Source: Aminobacter anthyllidis (GTDB lineage Bacteria; Pseudomonadota; Alphaproteobacteria; Rhizobiales; Rhizobiaceae). Taken from it: 64,000 nt of DNA. Numbering within the stretch: the stretch's first letter is position 1; each line of letters opens with the position of its first letter. Positions 31,801-41,391 of this stretch are shown piece by piece. The position numbers and the translations under genes are program-made. Under the pieces are notes generated by a model that worked only from the letters and a program-made list of their open reading frames with translations, had not been told where the DNA came from and did no database searches. Where the stretch lies: the NCBI RefSeq assembly GCF_018555685.1, contig NZ_JAFLWW010000002.1, positions 1 through 64,000 of the forward strand, in the 5' to 3' direction.

Positions 31801-34406
31801 CCGCGAGGCGTCGCTTCGCGATTCTTGGGCAGGATGGCGTCGATGATGTCGAATGTCGGCGCCATGAACAGGCTGAGGATCAGCAGTGCCTGCCATTGGG
31901 CGGCCTGTGTGAACGGCAGCAGCGTCCAGCCGGCGATCGCCGCCATGACCCAGAAGATCGGCGTCAGCGAGCGGCGGAGATTGTCGACCATCTTCCAGCG
32001 CGAAAGTGCCGGTACGCCCGATTTCGGGTCGAAGATGAAGCCCAGCAGCTGCCAGTCGCCACGAGCCCAGCGATGCTGGCGCGAGGCATCGACCGAGTAG
32101 CGGGTCGGATAATCCTCGACGACCTCGACATCGGTGACCAGCGCCGAGCGGGCCAGCGCGCCTTCGAGAAGATCGTGGGAAAGGATGGTGTTCTCGGCGA
32201 TGCGTCCCTTGAGCGCCGCTTCCATAGCATCGACATGGTACAGGCCCTTGCCGGTGAAGGTGCCTTCGCCGAAGACGTCCTGATAGAGGTCGGACACGGC
32301 AAAGACGTAAGGATCAAGGCCGCGGTGGGCCGAAAACACACGCTGGAAGAACGAGGCTTCGTCGCCTGTCGTCAGCGAAGGCGTCACCCGCGGCTGCAGG
32401 ATGGCGTAACCTGACGTCACCAGACGCTTGTCGGCGTCGAATTCCGGCCGGTTGAGCGGGTGGCACATCTTGCCGACAAGCTTGGTGACCACGCCACGCG
32501 TCATGCGTGTGTCGGCGTCAAGTGTCATGACGTGAACGATGTTATCAGGCAACGGCGTATCGGTCGGCAGGAAAGTGGTGTCGCCGTCGCCGCGCAACAG
32601 CATGTTCAACTCATGCAGCTTGCCGCGCTTGCGCTCCCAGCCCATCCAGCAGCCCTGCGCCGGATTGTATAGGCGACGGCGATGCAGCAGGTAAAAGAGC
32701 GGCGCGCCCTTGCTCGGATAACGCTGGTTGAGCCTGGCGATCTCACGGCGGGCATAGTCGTAGATCTCACGGTCGCCGACGGAAATCTCGGCCTGGCTGT
32801 CGGGCCAATCCGAGAGCACGGCGAAATGGATTTCGCCCGACATGTTGGCGAGGTGATGAATCTCGATGTTGCGGATGTTTTCCTCGACATCGTCGCGCGA
32901 GCCGATAAGCGATGGCACCACGACCAATGTCCGGGCTTCCGCTGGAACACCGTCCTTGAATTCGTAACCGATCAGGCGGGTCGGCTCGAGGAACTTCAGC
33001 ACGATGGTGTTGAAGAAGGCGAGCGCGCCTTCGCTGGCCGGAACCGAAAACAGGACCAGCATCACCACGACTGCCGCTGTCGGCAGGCCGAGTGCCGCCA
33101 ATGCGTTGCCCGCCAGGAAAAGCAAAAGCACAGTCAGAGCAAAGACCGGGAGCGCGATACCGAGCCAGTTGGTCTTGCGGAAAGCCCGGTTGGCGATACG
33201 TCCGATAGTCGGGCGATAGCCGATCGCCCGCTCCAGTTCCTGCCGGCGTGGGCCGACGAGGAAGAAGCCAACGTCGGAGCTTTCATTCTGCGGACCAGTA
33301 TGATCCTCGGCTGAAGAAGGTGTTTCAGTGAGCGCGAAGTCGGTTGCCTGTTCGGCAACCTGGAATTCCGACAGCTTGGAGTGACGGGCCAATTCCTCGA
33401 TCGCGGCGCGATACTGGTCACGAGAGGCGAAATCGAGCGCGGCAAAATTGGTGCGTTCGCGCAAAAGCGTGTCGACGCGGCTGACATCCTCGAACCAGAC
33501 CGTCCAGTCCTCGTCGTTGATCAGGCGCAGGCCGCGGATGATATTGCCGGTGGTGACGTTGCCGCTCGACAGCGTGTGGTGCTCGCCGATGATGATCTCT
33601 TCAGCGTCGCTGCCCGACTTCTCGAGCTCGTTTTCCAGCCAGATCAAAGCCTTGCCGGCATTCTGCGAGCCATCGCGCAAGCGATAGAGCAGTTGGGTCG
33701 CAAAGGTCGTATCGCGGGCATGGGCGGCATAGGCCCTGAGCAGGGCAAGGCCGTCGTCCTGTTCCTGCACGCTTTGCAAGCGATCGGCGACGTCATTGGC
33801 GATTGCCCGCATTTCGCGCGCGCGGTTCACCCGAACGGCGATGCGGCGCAGGTTTTCGACCAGAACGAAACGCAGGAGCGACGGCAGTGCCCACAACTCG
33901 CCGATGTGCAGCGGCTCGACCGACTGGTAGCCCTCGACGATCGCCTTGAACATCTGCGCCGAAACGGTGCTGTCGGAATGTGCGACATAGATCCAGGCGA
34001 TGGCGAGCGCCCGCGGCACCGGTTGGCCGTCGCCGAGATCGATCGTCGGCAACTCGCGGTAGAAGCGGCGCGGCAGGTCGCGCTTGACCTGATAGATGGT
34101 CTCTTCGACCAGATAGTTGTTGTCGAGCAGCCATTGCGCGGCGGGCGTGATCGGCTCGCCCCTGCCCTGCGCGGCGTTGGTGTCACGATAGACCTGCAGG
34201 ATCTTCTTGGCGCTCTCGCGAATGCGGGCGTGGAAGTCAAATGCCTCAAGACCGAAAAAGGAGCGCAGTTCCTTGCGAGCCAGGCTTTCGCCCGTCGCGC
34301 GCAGCCGGTCCTCGTGCAGCACGGTCGCCCTGATCGGCTGTTCGGCCACAGCTGGGAAGCTCGGCACTACGTCTTTTATCCGGCGCGGGTCGGTCTGAAC
34401 ATTCAT
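25851..34406 (-). CDS. ndvB: Cyclic beta-1,2-glucan synthase NdvB
   Basis: A giant 2851-residue inner-membrane enzyme that builds and cyclises beta-1,2-glucan from UDP-glucose, using itself as protein primer. The N-terminal part includes membrane helices near residue 425 and a family 84 glycosyltransferase core: MTLDADTRMTRG near residue 629 and the RQHRWARGDWQ motif (QxxRW type) near 777, followed by more helices (about 820-1000). The C-terminal third is a GH94 phosphorylase-like domain with GGDWNDGMNRVG near residue 2534, which controls chain length. Length matches rhizobial NdvB/ChvB (about 2800-2870). No internal stop or frameshift. The glucan is needed for osmoadaptation, motility and host infection in rhizobia and relatives. 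Confidence 0.95.
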   Translation of the reverse strand: MNVQTDPRRIKDVVPSFPAVAEQPIRATVLHEDRLRATGESLARKELRSFFGLEAFDFHARIRESAKKILQVYRDTNAAQGRGEPITPAAQWLLDNNYLVEETIYQVKRDLPRRFYRELPTIDLGDGQPVPRALAIAWIYVAHSDSTVSAQMFKAIVEGYQSVEPLHIGELWALPSLLRFVLVENLRRIAVRVNRAREMRAIANDVADRLQSVQEQDDGLALLRAYAAHARDTTFATQLLYRLRDGSQNAGKALIWLENELEKSGSDAEEIIIGEHHTLSSGNVTTGNIIRGLRLINDEDWTVWFEDVSRVDTLLRERTNFAALDFASRDQYRAAIEELARHSKLSEFQVAEQATDFALTETPSSAEDHTGPQNESSDVGFFLVGPRRQELERAIGYRPTIGRIANRAFRKTNWLGIALPVFALTVLLLFLAGNALAALGLPTAAVVVMLVLFSVPASEGALAFFNTIVLKFLEPTRLIGYEFKDGVPAEARTLVVVPSLIGSRDDVEENIRNIEIHHLANMSGEIHFAVLSDWPDSQAEISVGDREIYDYARREIARLNQRYPSKGAPLFYLLHRRRLYNPAQGCWMGWERKRGKLHELNMLLRGDGDTTFLPTDTPLPDNIVHVMTLDADTRMTRGVVTKLVGKMCHPLNRPEFDADKRLVTSGYAILQPRVTPSLTTGDEASFFQRVFSAHRGLDPYVFAVSDLYQDVFGEGTFTGKGLYHVDAMEAALKGRIAENTILSHDLLEGALARSALVTDVEVVEDYPTRYSVDASRQHRWARGDWQLLGFIFDPKSGVPALSRWKMVDNLRRSLTPIFWVMAAIAGWTLLPFTQAAQWQALLILSLFMAPTFDIIDAILPKNREATPRGHFSALGRDLAFGTAMVALKVVLMAHLAWMMGDAIIRTIYRLFVSRENLLEWRTASQAQKSGGNDLAAYYRMMYGAVIIAAVGLILPVMTDSTGAFVAFAFAIFWAGSPAFAWLISRSAETEDRLHVAPWDVHTLRTVARRTWHYFETFVTPEQNHLPPDNFQENPTGVIATRTSPTNIGVYLLSVVSARDFGWISLADAVARIDATVSTIEKMERYRGHLYNWYDTTTLRPLYPLYVSSVDSGNLAGHLVAVAAACSEWAEAPSVHLQGDFEGILDIVSIIEESVADLPDDRRQLRPLRQRLIDRIDGMRRAVETIKSQPEMASIRTINLAVLSGEIRKLAGAIHTEAASTKSDVLADWARTLEVTCEAHVHDAHSDDQAVAALRTKLMELRERTRKFAFEMNFSFLMRNERKLLSIGYRVEEHQLDESCYDLLASEARLTSLFGIAKGDISTEHWFRLGRPIVEIGFQGALMSWSGSMFEYLMPPLVMKEPQGGILNQTNKLIVHRQIQYGRSKGIPWGISEAAYNGRDRELTYQYTNFGVPGLGLKRGLGQNTVIAPYATVLAAQFLPSEATANLRRLRKLGALGRYGYYDAVDYTPQRVPEGTDHAVVYNYMAHHQGMSIVAIANAIFEGRMRDRFHSDPVIEAAELLLQEKAPRDIPVATVRTEVAEHTKDETADHSADTRLVLNPMRALRSTNLMSNGRYSVMVTATGSGYSRWNDMAITRWQPDPTEDRLGTYLFLRDIETGDWWSATSEPKRATGEQTQTLFCDDKASFIKTVGTLRSEVECIVVSEGNGEARKVTIWNDAAVDRHIEVTSFAELVLAPEANDNAHPAFSKMFVETEITHNGSAILATRRTRAANEPSVVAAHFVTDQSGFVRDTEAETDRRAFIGRGRTIADPAAFDPGAKLSGSAGFTLDPVASLRRRVRVPANKKVTLTYWTIVGSSREEVEETVAKLDHPEGFPRQAMLSWTRSQVQTRHLGLNLADAANVQKLARFLIYPDPFLRLSADAIASGLGRQSALWPMAISGDFPILAIRIGDVSDIEIVAQALRFQEYMRARGLVADLVIVNEQASSYVQDLQQAIEALCENSRLRGKELGPRQHIFAVRRDLMDEASYRTLLAVARVCLHTRNGTIFDQIERAEAAALQARDALAAAQATDRPETSALQTSPSRNARKSVGEGLSYWNGFGGFDAKGRDYVVRLNGTRSTPQPWINVIANAGFGFHTSAEGAAFTWSRNSRDYQLTPWSNDPVTNRPGEAIYIFDRASGRTYSPIAAVAREAGASYEARHGQGFSTFRSKRGTLATELTHLVDPNDPVRVSRLRIENTGAVPAKLRVYAYAEWVLGNSRAKTAPNIVSSLDAATGAIFARNTYGLDFGERVAFMAMDGKANSVTSDRHEFIGNGGNVESPRAVTIGAELTGRVEAGVDPCAAISRDVEVPAGGSISLLWLLGDAGSDEEASALVGRHLKVDFDQRLTENERDWRSFLGTIEVDTPDKALDAMVNNWLPYQSLACRIRARSAFYQASGAFGFRDQLQDTLALLMHDASLAREQILNAAGRQFAEGDVQHWWLPRTGAGVRTMISDDVVWLASATARYVTVTGDAAILNEQLPFIEGQQLNPGEHDAFFTPELSKKKASLYEHCARALDLAIKRTAKNGLPLILGGDWNDGMNRVGEEGRGDSVWLGWFLLRTLGEFAPLAKAEGDSKRANAWDKHATALKRALENAAWDGEWYRRGSFDDGTPLGSRNSDECKIDSIAQSWSVISGEGDPARSRTAMAQATKMLVDDELKLIKLFTPPFSATDKEPGYIKAYPPGVRENGGQYTHAATWFVIALAEMGQVDEAYRCFSMLNPVNHALDEASAETYRVEPYVVAADVYADASKAGRGGWTWYTGSAGWLYRAAVESILGISQRGDRLVVSPAIPRHWEGYSATLRLGGAVYRLRVIRDKAAKAAKAEVDGVKGKDASFAMRDSGEVEVVIRIPA

Positions 34407-34485
34407 CTACAGCATTCCGTTCGACAGAAAATCCGCAGCGCCTGCCGGCGTCGCGGACCTGCCATATAATCGTTTCAAACAAGAA

Positions 34486-34503
34486 TTGGTTGCATGCAAC
34501 CAA
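34486..34503. promoter_or_regulatory. Perfect 18-bp palindrome upstream of ndvB
   Basis: TTGGTTGCATGCAACCAA is a perfect 9+9 inverted repeat 80 bases before the ndvB start, in the 336-base gap 34407-34742 that holds no gene. Its position fits an operator near the ndvB promoter. The binding protein is unknown. Confidence 0.5.
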
Positions 34504-34742
34504 CAGGTCTTTTGATCGCTCTTGCACCGCGGTTGAGTGAAAATGTGGCGTCATCGCCGCCAATTTCCCCACGCGCCTCATAGCAGTGCCGAGCGAAGAG
34601 CGGAACGCAAGGATTGGGGCTTTTTCGTGTTCGCATGCTGAATTTTCGCCATATTTCAGACGGCCGGCGGCAACCATCCTGGCGCCGGCGTTTCTGCTTT
34701 CGAATCTCGGTCCCTACAGCGGCCAAACAGGCTTCGAATTGC

Positions 34743-35315
34743 TCATCCACCTCGCGGCAACACCGTGTAGACCCTGACCACGAATGCATGGAACTCGGCC
34801 ATGTAGTTCTTGAGGAATTCGGCGGTGCTCTCGTTGGTTACCTCGCCGTCGTCGGTGATGAGCCCGGGCTTGAACTGGATGTAGGCTTCGGGTGCATTCA
34901 TCTGCGGCGAGTTACAAAAACTCAGCACGCTGCGCAGGCTTTGCTGCGCCACCGCCGTACCGATCGCGCCCGGCGATGTACCGATGACGGCAGAAGGCTT
35001 TCGGGTGAAAGAATTGGTGCCGTAAGGCCGGCTCGCCCAGTCGATCGCATTCTTCAGGCCGCCGGGAATCGAGCGATTGTATTCGGGCGTTACGAACAGA
35101 ATGGCATCGACGCTGGCAAGCGCCTTCTTGAAGGCACGCGCAGGCGGCGGAAAGTCGGCGTCGTAGTCGTAGCTATAGAGGGGCAGGTCGCGAAATGAGA
35201 TCTCTTCCATCTCAAGATGTTTGGGCGCGAGCCCGACCAGCGCCTTGGCGAGCTTGCGGTTGATCGAACCGGCGGCAAGGCTGCCGACAAAATAGCCGAC
35301 CTTGTAGGTGTCCAT
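34743..35315 (-). CDS. NADPH-dependent FMN reductase family protein
   Basis: A 190-residue flavodoxin-fold quinone/FMN reductase of the YieF/ChrR type. The phosphate-binding GSLAAGSINRKLA lies at residues 11-23, ILFVTPEYNRSIPGGLKNAIDW is the conserved PEYN segment, and RKPSAVIGTSPGAIGT is the next FMN loop. Such enzymes reduce quinones, chromate or azo compounds and limit one-electron redox cycling. It stands alone between ndvB and the hut cluster, so no specific pathway is suggested. Confidence 0.88.
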   Translation of the reverse strand: MDTYKVGYFVGSLAAGSINRKLAKALVGLAPKHLEMEEISFRDLPLYSYDYDADFPPPARAFKKALASVDAILFVTPEYNRSIPGGLKNAIDWASRPYGTNSFTRKPSAVIGTSPGAIGTAVAQQSLRSVLSFCNSPQMNAPEAYIQFKPGLITDDGEVTNESTAEFLKNYMAEFHAFVVRVYTVLPRGG

Positions 35316-35429
35316 GGCACATCCTCCACTTCGCCGGCCGACAACGATCGCCGGCCTGACCTACCCATCCCCCTTGGGATAGTTTGCCAGTTCCGGCCGG
35401 ATGTCACGACGATTTTGGAGATTGTTCGG

Positions 35430-35993
35430 CTATCGGCCGCGAATAGAGACCAGCAACAGCGAAACTGGTTCGTTCGGCTCAATTTTCAGCATGGCCGGGC
35501 CGTCTCCGGAATGCAGTGTATCGAACACCGCGACCAGTTCGCCGCTCACGCGCGCCGTACCCGACACGAAGAAGACCATGCTGATGCCCTCGCCCAGAGC
35601 AATCTCGGTCGACTCTGACAATTCCAGCCGCTGGACCGAATGGCTAAGGCTGCTTCGCCGGGTCATGACGTTGAAGTCGAGAACCGGCCCGTCGATGAGT
35701 GTTGCCCCGGTACTGACATCGCCGGGGAAAGCGTAAGGCGGAGATGTTGGAGAAAGTTCAACCGGCTCAGCATCGCCGGCGGCAAGTCGCATGGTGCCAG
35801 CCAGAACCGTCAGCGTCCGATCGATGCCAGGAAAGACCGAAAACGGCCCGCCAGCGGCAACCTGCGCCATCGAGATGCGCCAGTCGAAGTCGTCGAGCCC
35901 GGCCGCAGGCGGCCAGGCCATGATTTCAGTCGTCACGCCGCCGCCATTCTTCCAGGGCATGGGGCGGCAGTCGGCGTGACGAATGATGCGCAT
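35430..35993 (-). CDS. hutD: HutD family protein
   Basis: A 187-residue bicupin of the HutD family, recognised by the opening RPMPWKNGGGVTTEI and DWRISMAQVAAGGPFSVFPGIDRTLTVL. HutD proteins occur with hut operons and are thought to limit histidine-utilisation flux, possibly by sensing urocanate or formimino-glutamate; they have no shown enzymatic activity. ATG at 35993 lies 16 bases after hutU; the frame stays open further upstream only as a shadow within hutU. It is the last gene of the hutIHGUD series. Confidence 0.88.
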   Translation of the reverse strand: MRIIRHADCRPMPWKNGGGVTTEIMAWPPAAGLDDFDWRISMAQVAAGGPFSVFPGIDRTLTVLAGTMRLAAGDAEPVELSPTSPPYAFPGDVSTGATLIDGPVLDFNVMTRRSSLSHSVQRLELSESTEIALGEGISMVFFVSGTARVSGELVAVFDTLHSGDGPAMLKIEPNEPVSLLLVSIRGR

Positions 35994-36009
35994 GATCAGC
36001 CCAGGATTG

Positions 36010-37686
36010 TTAGCCCAAGATTCCGGGCAAGTTGAGGCCATTCTCCTTGGCACAGTCGACGGCGATGTCGTAGCCGGCGTCGGCATGGCGCATGACGCCC
36101 GTCGCGGGATCATTCCACAACACGCGTTCCAGACGACGCGCCGCATCTTCGGTGCCGTCGGCGCAGATGACAACGCCCGAATGCTGCGAGAAGCCCATGC
36201 CGACGCCACCGCCATGATGCAACGACACCCAGGTGGCACCTGAGGCGGTATTGAGCAGCGCATTCAGCAGCGGCCAGTCGGAAACGGCGTCCGAGCCGTC
36301 CTTCATCGCTTCCGTCTCGCGATTGGGCGAAGCCACCGAGCCTGAGTCGAGGTGATCGCGGCCGATGACGACAGGCGCCTTGAGTTCGCCCTTGGCGACC
36401 ATTTCGTTGAAGGCAAGACCCAGGCGATGGCGATCGCCAAGGCCAACCCAGCAGATGCGTGCCGGCAGGCCCTGGAAATGGATGCGCTTGGCCGCCATGT
36501 CGAGCCAGTTGTGCAGGTGCTTGTTGCCCGGCGTCAGCTCCTTCACCTTGGCGTCGGTCTTGTAGATGTCCTCCGGATCGCCCGAAAGCGCCGCCCAACG
36601 GAACGGGCCGATGCCGCGGCAGAACAGCGGACGGATGTAGGCAGGGACGAACCCGGGGAAGTCGAAGGCATTTTCGACGCCCTCTTCCAATGCCATTTGC
36701 CGGATATTGTTGCCGTAATCGACCGTCGGCACGCCCATCTTGTGGAACTCCAGCATGGCGCGAACCTGGACAGCCATCGAGGCGCGGGCGGCCTTTTCGA
36801 CAGCCTTGGGATCACGTTCGCGCTTTTCTTCCCACTGGGCCACGGTCCAGCCTTGCGGCAGGTAGCCGTTGACGGGATCGTGCGCCGAGGTCTGGTCGGT
36901 GACGGCATCGGGGCGAACGCCACGCTTCACCAGTTCGGGATAGATGTCAGCGGCATTGCCGAGCAGGGCGACCGAAATCGCCTTTTTCTCCTTGCCGGCC
37001 TTGGCGATGATGGCCAGCGCGTCGTCGAGATCCTTGGCCTGCACGTCGACATAGCCGGTCTTGAGACGCATCTCGATGCGGCTCGCCTGGCACTCGATGG
37101 CGAGGCACGAAGCCCCGGCCATTGTCGCGGCCAGCGGCTGCGCGCCGCCCATGCCGCCGAGACCGGCGGTCAGGAACCAGCGGCCGGACAGGTCGCCGCC
37201 ATAATGCTGCCGGCCCATCTCGACGAAGGTTTCGTAGGTGCCCTGAACGATGCCCTGGCTGCCGATATAGATCCATGAGCCAGCGGTCATCTGGCCGTAC
37301 ATCATCAAGCCCTTCTTATCGAGCTCGTTGAAGTGATCCCAGTTTGCCCAGTGCGGCACCAGGTTGGAGTTGGCAAGCAGCACGCGCGGCGCGTCCTTGT
37401 GCGTGCGGAAAACACCGACCGGCTTGCCCGACTGGATCAGCAGGGTCTCGTCCGCTTCGAGCTTCCTCAAGGCGCCGACGATACGATCGTAGCTCTCCCA
37501 GTCGCGGGCGGCCCGGCCGATGCCGCCATAAACGACCAGTTCGCTCGGCTTTTCGGCGACCATCGGGTCAAGATTGTTCATCAGCATGCGCAGCGGTGCT
37601 TCGGTGAGCCAGCTCTTGGCGGTCAGTTCGGTGCCGGTGGCCGCGCGGATGATGCGGTCATTGTCGATGCGGGTATGTTGGGTCAT
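36010..37686 (-). CDS. hutU: Urocanate hydratase
   Basis: A 558-residue NAD-dependent enzyme turning urocanate into imidazolonepropionate, step two of histidine breakdown. Diagnostic segments are [23 protein letters not shown] at the N-terminus, [31 protein letters not shown] and the C-terminal [22 protein letters not shown]. Length and motifs are complete. AGGGAGGT precedes the ATG. It follows hutG by 25 bases. Confidence 0.96.
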   Translation of the reverse strand: MTQHTRIDNDRIIRAATGTELTAKSWLTEAPLRMLMNNLDPMVAEKPSELVVYGGIGRAARDWESYDRIVGALRKLEADETLLIQSGKPVGVFRTHKDAPRVLLANSNLVPHWANWDHFNELDKKGLMMYGQMTAGSWIYIGSQGIVQGTYETFVEMGRQHYGGDLSGRWFLTAGLGGMGGAQPLAATMAGASCLAIECQASRIEMRLKTGYVDVQAKDLDDALAIIAKAGKEKKAISVALLGNAADIYPELVKRGVRPDAVTDQTSAHDPVNGYLPQGWTVAQWEEKRERDPKAVEKAARASMAVQVRAMLEFHKMGVPTVDYGNNIRQMALEEGVENAFDFPGFVPAYIRPLFCRGIGPFRWAALSGDPEDIYKTDAKVKELTPGNKHLHNWLDMAAKRIHFQGLPARICWVGLGDRHRLGLAFNEMVAKGELKAPVVIGRDHLDSGSVASPNRETEAMKDGSDAVSDWPLLNALLNTASGATWVSLHHGGGVGMGFSQHSGVVICADGTEDAARRLERVLWNDPATGVMRHADAGYDIAVDCAKENGLNLPGILG

Positions 37687-37711
37687 GCGAAAACCTCCCT
37701 TGGAGTGGGTG

Positions 37712-38530
37712 TCAGCTGCCCGCCCAGGCGAGCGCGGTTTTGAGGATGTCTGTCAGCGTCGCCCGGATCGGGGCGGCAAAATCAGCGTCGTAGCGAACCG
37801 GCCAGTTCGACGGTTCGCCCTTGCCTTCGGGCTCAAGCAGGTAGCCGCGATTGGCGATCTCCATCTGCAGCCCATGGATGCCCTGTGCAGGATTGGCATG
37901 ATGGCGGGTGATCCAGCCCCCCTTGAAACGGCCGTTGACCACCCATGGACGGCCGGTGGCCGCGATGATCGTCGCCACCTTGTCCTGCAACACCGGATCG
38001 GTGCTCTTGCCGTCATTGGTGCCGAGATTGAAGACCGGCAGCCGGCCTTCAAACAGGCGCGGCAGCACCGAGCGGATCGAGTGGCAGTCATAGATCACGA
38101 TCTTCGGATGCAACGCCTTGAGGCGTGCGATCTCGCTTTCCAGAACCGCGTGGTAAGGCTCGAAATAGACCGCGCGCCGCCTGGAAATCTCGTCGGCGTC
38201 CGGCTCCTGCCCTGCCTTGTAGAGCGGATCGCCGTCGAAGGTGATCGTCGGACAAAGCTCCGTCGTGTTCTGCCCGGGATAGAGCGAAACACCCGAGGGA
38301 TCACGGTTGACGTCAATGATCGAGCGCGAAACCGTGGTGCGCACGATGGTCGCGCCCAGATCGGCAGCGAAGGCGTAGAGCTGGTCGATCCACCAGTCGG
38401 TGTCGCGCCGCGCCAGCCAGGGCGAGACAAAACGGTCGTCGAGGCCGACAAGATCGGTTCCGGTGTGCGGCAAGCTCACCAGCAAAGGAGCAGTGCCGCG
38501 GCTGACGGTAAGCCAGGGCGTATCGCTCAT
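37712..38530 (-). CDS. hutG: N-formylglutamate deformylase
   Basis: A 272-residue N-formylglutamate amidohydrolase (FGase), which releases formate and glutamate, the last step of the five-enzyme histidine route. Its opening, [24 protein letters not shown], and the [23 protein letters not shown] block are characteristic, as is [10 protein letters not shown] with probable metal-binding His. It begins in the hutH stop codon (four-base ATGA overlap). It is not the arginase-like formiminoglutamase also called HutG, in agreement with the presence of hutF. Confidence 0.93.
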   Translation of the reverse strand: MSDTPWLTVSRGTAPLLVSLPHTGTDLVGLDDRFVSPWLARRDTDWWIDQLYAFAADLGATIVRTTVSRSIIDVNRDPSGVSLYPGQNTTELCPTITFDGDPLYKAGQEPDADEISRRRAVYFEPYHAVLESEIARLKALHPKIVIYDCHSIRSVLPRLFEGRLPVFNLGTNDGKSTDPVLQDKVATIIAATGRPWVVNGRFKGGWITRHHANPAQGIHGLQMEIANRGYLLEPEGKGEPSNWPVRYDADFAAPIRATLTDILKTALAWAGS

Positions 38531-40071
38531 GCCTGGGCTCCCGAGATCTGCGGCAAGCCAACATTGGCAGCCGCCTTGACGACCGCCCCGGTGCGAACCA
38601 GCGCAATCGCCTTTTCCATATCGGGATGGAAATGGCGGTCGTCGTCGAGGTGCGGAACCTGCGCACGGACGAGCTTGCGCACAGCCTCAAGTGCTGTGCT
38701 CGAAGCCAGCGGCGCATGGAAATCGCAGCCCTGCGCTGCCGCGAGCAGTTCGATGCCGATCACGCCATTGGCATTCTCGATCATGCCAAGCAGCCGGCGC
38801 GCGCCATGAGCGGCCATCGAGACATGATCTTCCTGGTTGGCCGAAGTGGGGATGGAGTCGACGCTGGCCGGATAGGCTTTCTGCTTGTTTTCGGAAACCA
38901 GTGCCGCAGCCGTCACCTGAGGGATCATGAAACCGGAGTTGAGACCCGGCTTCGGCGTGAGGAACGCAGGCATGCCGGACAGCGCAGGGTCGACCAGCAT
39001 GGCGATGCGGCGCTCGGAGAGCGAGCCGATCTCGCAGACGGCCAACGCGATCATGTCGGCGGCGAAGGCCACCGGTTCGGCGTGGAAATTGCCGCCGGAC
39101 AGCGCGGTGTCGTCCTCGGTGAAGATCAGCGGGTTGTCGGTGACGCCATTGGCCTCCGTGCCGAGTGTGTCCGCAGCCTGGCGCAACAAGGTGAGTGCGG
39201 CACCCATCACCTGCGGCTGGCAGCGCAGGCAATAAGGGTCCTGCACACGCTCGTCGCCGACCCGGTGGCTTTCGCGAATGGCGCTGCCCGCCATCAAATT
39301 GCGCAGCGTGTCGGCGGTCTCGATCTGGCCGCGATGCTTGCGCAGGACATGGATGCGGGGGTCGAACGGCGCATCCGAGCCCTTGGCCGCATCCGTCGAC
39401 AGCGCGCCGGTCACCAGCGCCGACTGATAGAGGTTTTCCGCCTCGAACAATGCGGCAAGCGCATAAGCTGTCGAGAACTGGGTGCCGTTGAGCAGCGCCA
39501 GGCCTTCCTTGGCACCAAGCGTGATCGGCTCGAGGCCGTGGGTGACGAAGGCGACCTTGGCCGGCACGATGCCGTGCGGTGTATGGCAGTCGCCGACCCC
39601 GATCATCGTTGCCGTCATATGCGACAGCGGCGCCAGGTCGCCCGAGGCCCCGACAGAGCCCTGTGCCGGCACCACCGGGATGACGTCCCTGGCGAGCATC
39701 GCCTGCAAAAGGTCAATGGTTTCCGGGCGCACGCCCGACGCGCCCTGCGCGAGGCTCGCGAGCTTCAGCGCCATCATCAAGCGCGCCACAGCCACCGGCA
39801 TCGGCTCGCCGACGCCTGCGGCATGCGACAACACGATGTTGCGCTGCAGGGTCTCGAGATCGGACGCCGGAATGCGGACGCTCGCGAGCTTACCGAAGCC
39901 GGTATTGATGCCGTAGACCGGCTCGCCCTTGGCGACGATCCGCGCCACCGTCTCGGCGCTGGCCTTGATCTTGGGACGGCAGGCCGGATCGAGTTCGGGT
40001 ACGGCGCCGCGATAGATGGCGCGCCAGTCGGCAAGGGTGGCACTGCCGGGATTCAATACAAGCGTGGTCAT
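38527..40071 (-). CDS. hutH: Histidine ammonia-lyase
   Basis: A 514-residue lyase converting histidine to urocanate and ammonia. The Ala-Ser-Gly triad that cyclises to the MIO cofactor is in [15 protein letters not shown] (Ala142-Ser143-Gly144). [17 protein letters not shown] near residue 50 and [14 protein letters not shown] are further family signatures. ATG at 40071 overlaps the hutI stop by four bases; the longer frame to 40167 lies inside hutI. Confidence 0.96.
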   Translation of the reverse strand: MTTLVLNPGSATLADWRAIYRGAVPELDPACRPKIKASAETVARIVAKGEPVYGINTGFGKLASVRIPASDLETLQRNIVLSHAAGVGEPMPVAVARLMMALKLASLAQGASGVRPETIDLLQAMLARDVIPVVPAQGSVGASGDLAPLSHMTATMIGVGDCHTPHGIVPAKVAFVTHGLEPITLGAKEGLALLNGTQFSTAYALAALFEAENLYQSALVTGALSTDAAKGSDAPFDPRIHVLRKHRGQIETADTLRNLMAGSAIRESHRVGDERVQDPYCLRCQPQVMGAALTLLRQAADTLGTEANGVTDNPLIFTEDDTALSGGNFHAEPVAFAADMIALAVCEIGSLSERRIAMLVDPALSGMPAFLTPKPGLNSGFMIPQVTAAALVSENKQKAYPASVDSIPTSANQEDHVSMAAHGARRLLGMIENANGVIGIELLAAAQGCDFHAPLASSTALEAVRKLVRAQVPHLDDDRHFHPDMEKAIALVRTGAVVKAAANVGLPQISGAQA

Positions 40072-41300
40072 TTCCCTCTCCAGATACGGGCATGGAGCGG
40101 GTTGAACCCCATGCGATAGACAAGTTCGGCCGGGCTCTCGATGTCCCAGATGGCAAGATCGGCCCATTTACCGGCTTCAAGCGTGCCAGTTTCGGGCAGC
40201 AGCCCAAGTGCGTGTGCAGCCTCGCGGGTTGTGCCGGCGATGCATTCCTCGACCGTCATGGCAAACAGCGTTGCCGCCATGTTCATGGTCAGAAGCAGCG
40301 AGGTCAGCGGCGAGGTGCCGGGATTGTTGTCGGTGGCAACAGCCATTTTCACGCCATGACGGCGGAACAGCTCGACCGGCGGCTTCTTGGTCTCCCGGAT
40401 GAAATAGAAGGCGCCGGGCAGGATGACGGCGACGGTGGCCGCCTTCGCCATTGCAGCGGCGCCCGCTTCGTCGGTGTATTCGAGATGGTCGGCCGACAGC
40501 GCGCCATAGCTTGCTGCAAGCGCTGCACCGCCGAGATTGGACAACTGGTCGGCATGAAGCTTGACCGGCAAGCCCTTGGCGCGGGCGGCGTCGAAGACAC
40601 GCGTCATCTGCGCGGTCGAAAAGGCAATGCCTTCGCAGAAGCCGTCGACAGCGTCGGCGAGGCCTTCGGCGGCGATCCTATCGAGCATCGGGCCGGCGAC
40701 GCGATCGATATAGTCGTCCTTGTCGCCATTGGCTTCCGGGGGCAGCGCGTGCGCTCCGAGGAAAGTGGTGCGGACAGTCACCTGCCGCAGCTCGGCCAGT
40801 TGCCTGGCGGCGCGCAGCGACTTGGCTTCGTTGTCGAGGTCGAGGCCATAGCCCGACTTGACCTCGACCGTCGTCACGCCTTCGGCGATCAGCGCATCGA
40901 GGCGTGGCAAGGTCTGGGCCACCAGATCGGCCTGGCTCGCCGCGCGCAGCGCCTTGACCGAAGAGACGATGCCGCCCCCTGCCCGCGCCACCTCTTCGTA
41001 AGTCGCGCCCGCCAGCCGCATCTCAAACTCGTTGGCACGGTTGCCGGCATGGACCAGATGGGTGTGGCAGTCGATCAGTCCGGGGGTAATCCAGCGCCCC
41101 TGGCAGTCGATCACCTCGGCGCCGTCGCGCAGAGCCTGGGGCATTTCGGACTCAGGGCCGGCGAAAACGATGCGGCCGTCACGGGCAGCAATCGCGCCGT
41201 TTTCAACAACGCCAAGGCCGGCCGCGCCTTCAGCCAGCGTCGCCAGCCGCGCATTGCGCCAGATTCTTGCCGATGTCGCCGATTGCTCGCCAGCCATCAT
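40068..41300 (-). CDS. hutI: Imidazolonepropionase
   Basis: A 410-residue amidohydrolase opening the imidazolone ring to give formimino-glutamate, step three of the pathway. Metal-binding [15 protein letters not shown] and substrate-binding [11 protein letters not shown] are intact, as are [10 protein letters not shown] and [13 protein letters not shown] at 41300 follows GGAGG by eleven bases; an in-frame TTG at 41318 and ATG at 41297 are alternatives. It is first in the hutIHGUD operon, reading away from the HutC-type operator. Confidence 0.95.
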   Translation of the reverse strand: MMAGEQSATSARIWRNARLATLAEGAAGLGVVENGAIAARDGRIVFAGPESEMPQALRDGAEVIDCQGRWITPGLIDCHTHLVHAGNRANEFEMRLAGATYEEVARAGGGIVSSVKALRAASQADLVAQTLPRLDALIAEGVTTVEVKSGYGLDLDNEAKSLRAARQLAELRQVTVRTTFLGAHALPPEANGDKDDYIDRVAGPMLDRIAAEGLADAVDGFCEGIAFSTAQMTRVFDAARAKGLPVKLHADQLSNLGGAALAASYGALSADHLEYTDEAGAAAMAKAATVAVILPGAFYFIRETKKPPVELFRRHGVKMAVATDNNPGTSPLTSLLLTMNMAATLFAMTVEECIAGTTREAAHALGLLPETGTLEAGKWADLAIWDIESPAELVYRMGFNPLHARIWRGK

Positions 41301-41325
41301 CTTTTTCGTTTCCTCCAACTGTGAT

Positions 41326-41339
41326 TATGTATATACATA
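41326..41339. promoter_or_regulatory. HutC-type operator palindrome
   Basis: TATGTATATACATA is a perfect 14-base palindrome between the divergent hutI and hutF genes. HutC repressors of the GntR/HutC family bind sequences of the TGTATATACA type, so this site probably controls both operons, with urocanate as inducer (known for the family). Confidence 0.7.
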
Positions 41340-41391
41340 TCAGAAAGACGATGCAAGTGCTATCGTGCACATGAAAGGTGAGGAGATTCTG

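Noticed and set aside
29361-32414. 1017-codon plus-strand frame opposite ndvB
   Set aside because: Antisense to the unmistakable ndvB coding sequence; low-complexity Arg/His/Asp content and no recognisable domain or ribosome-binding site.
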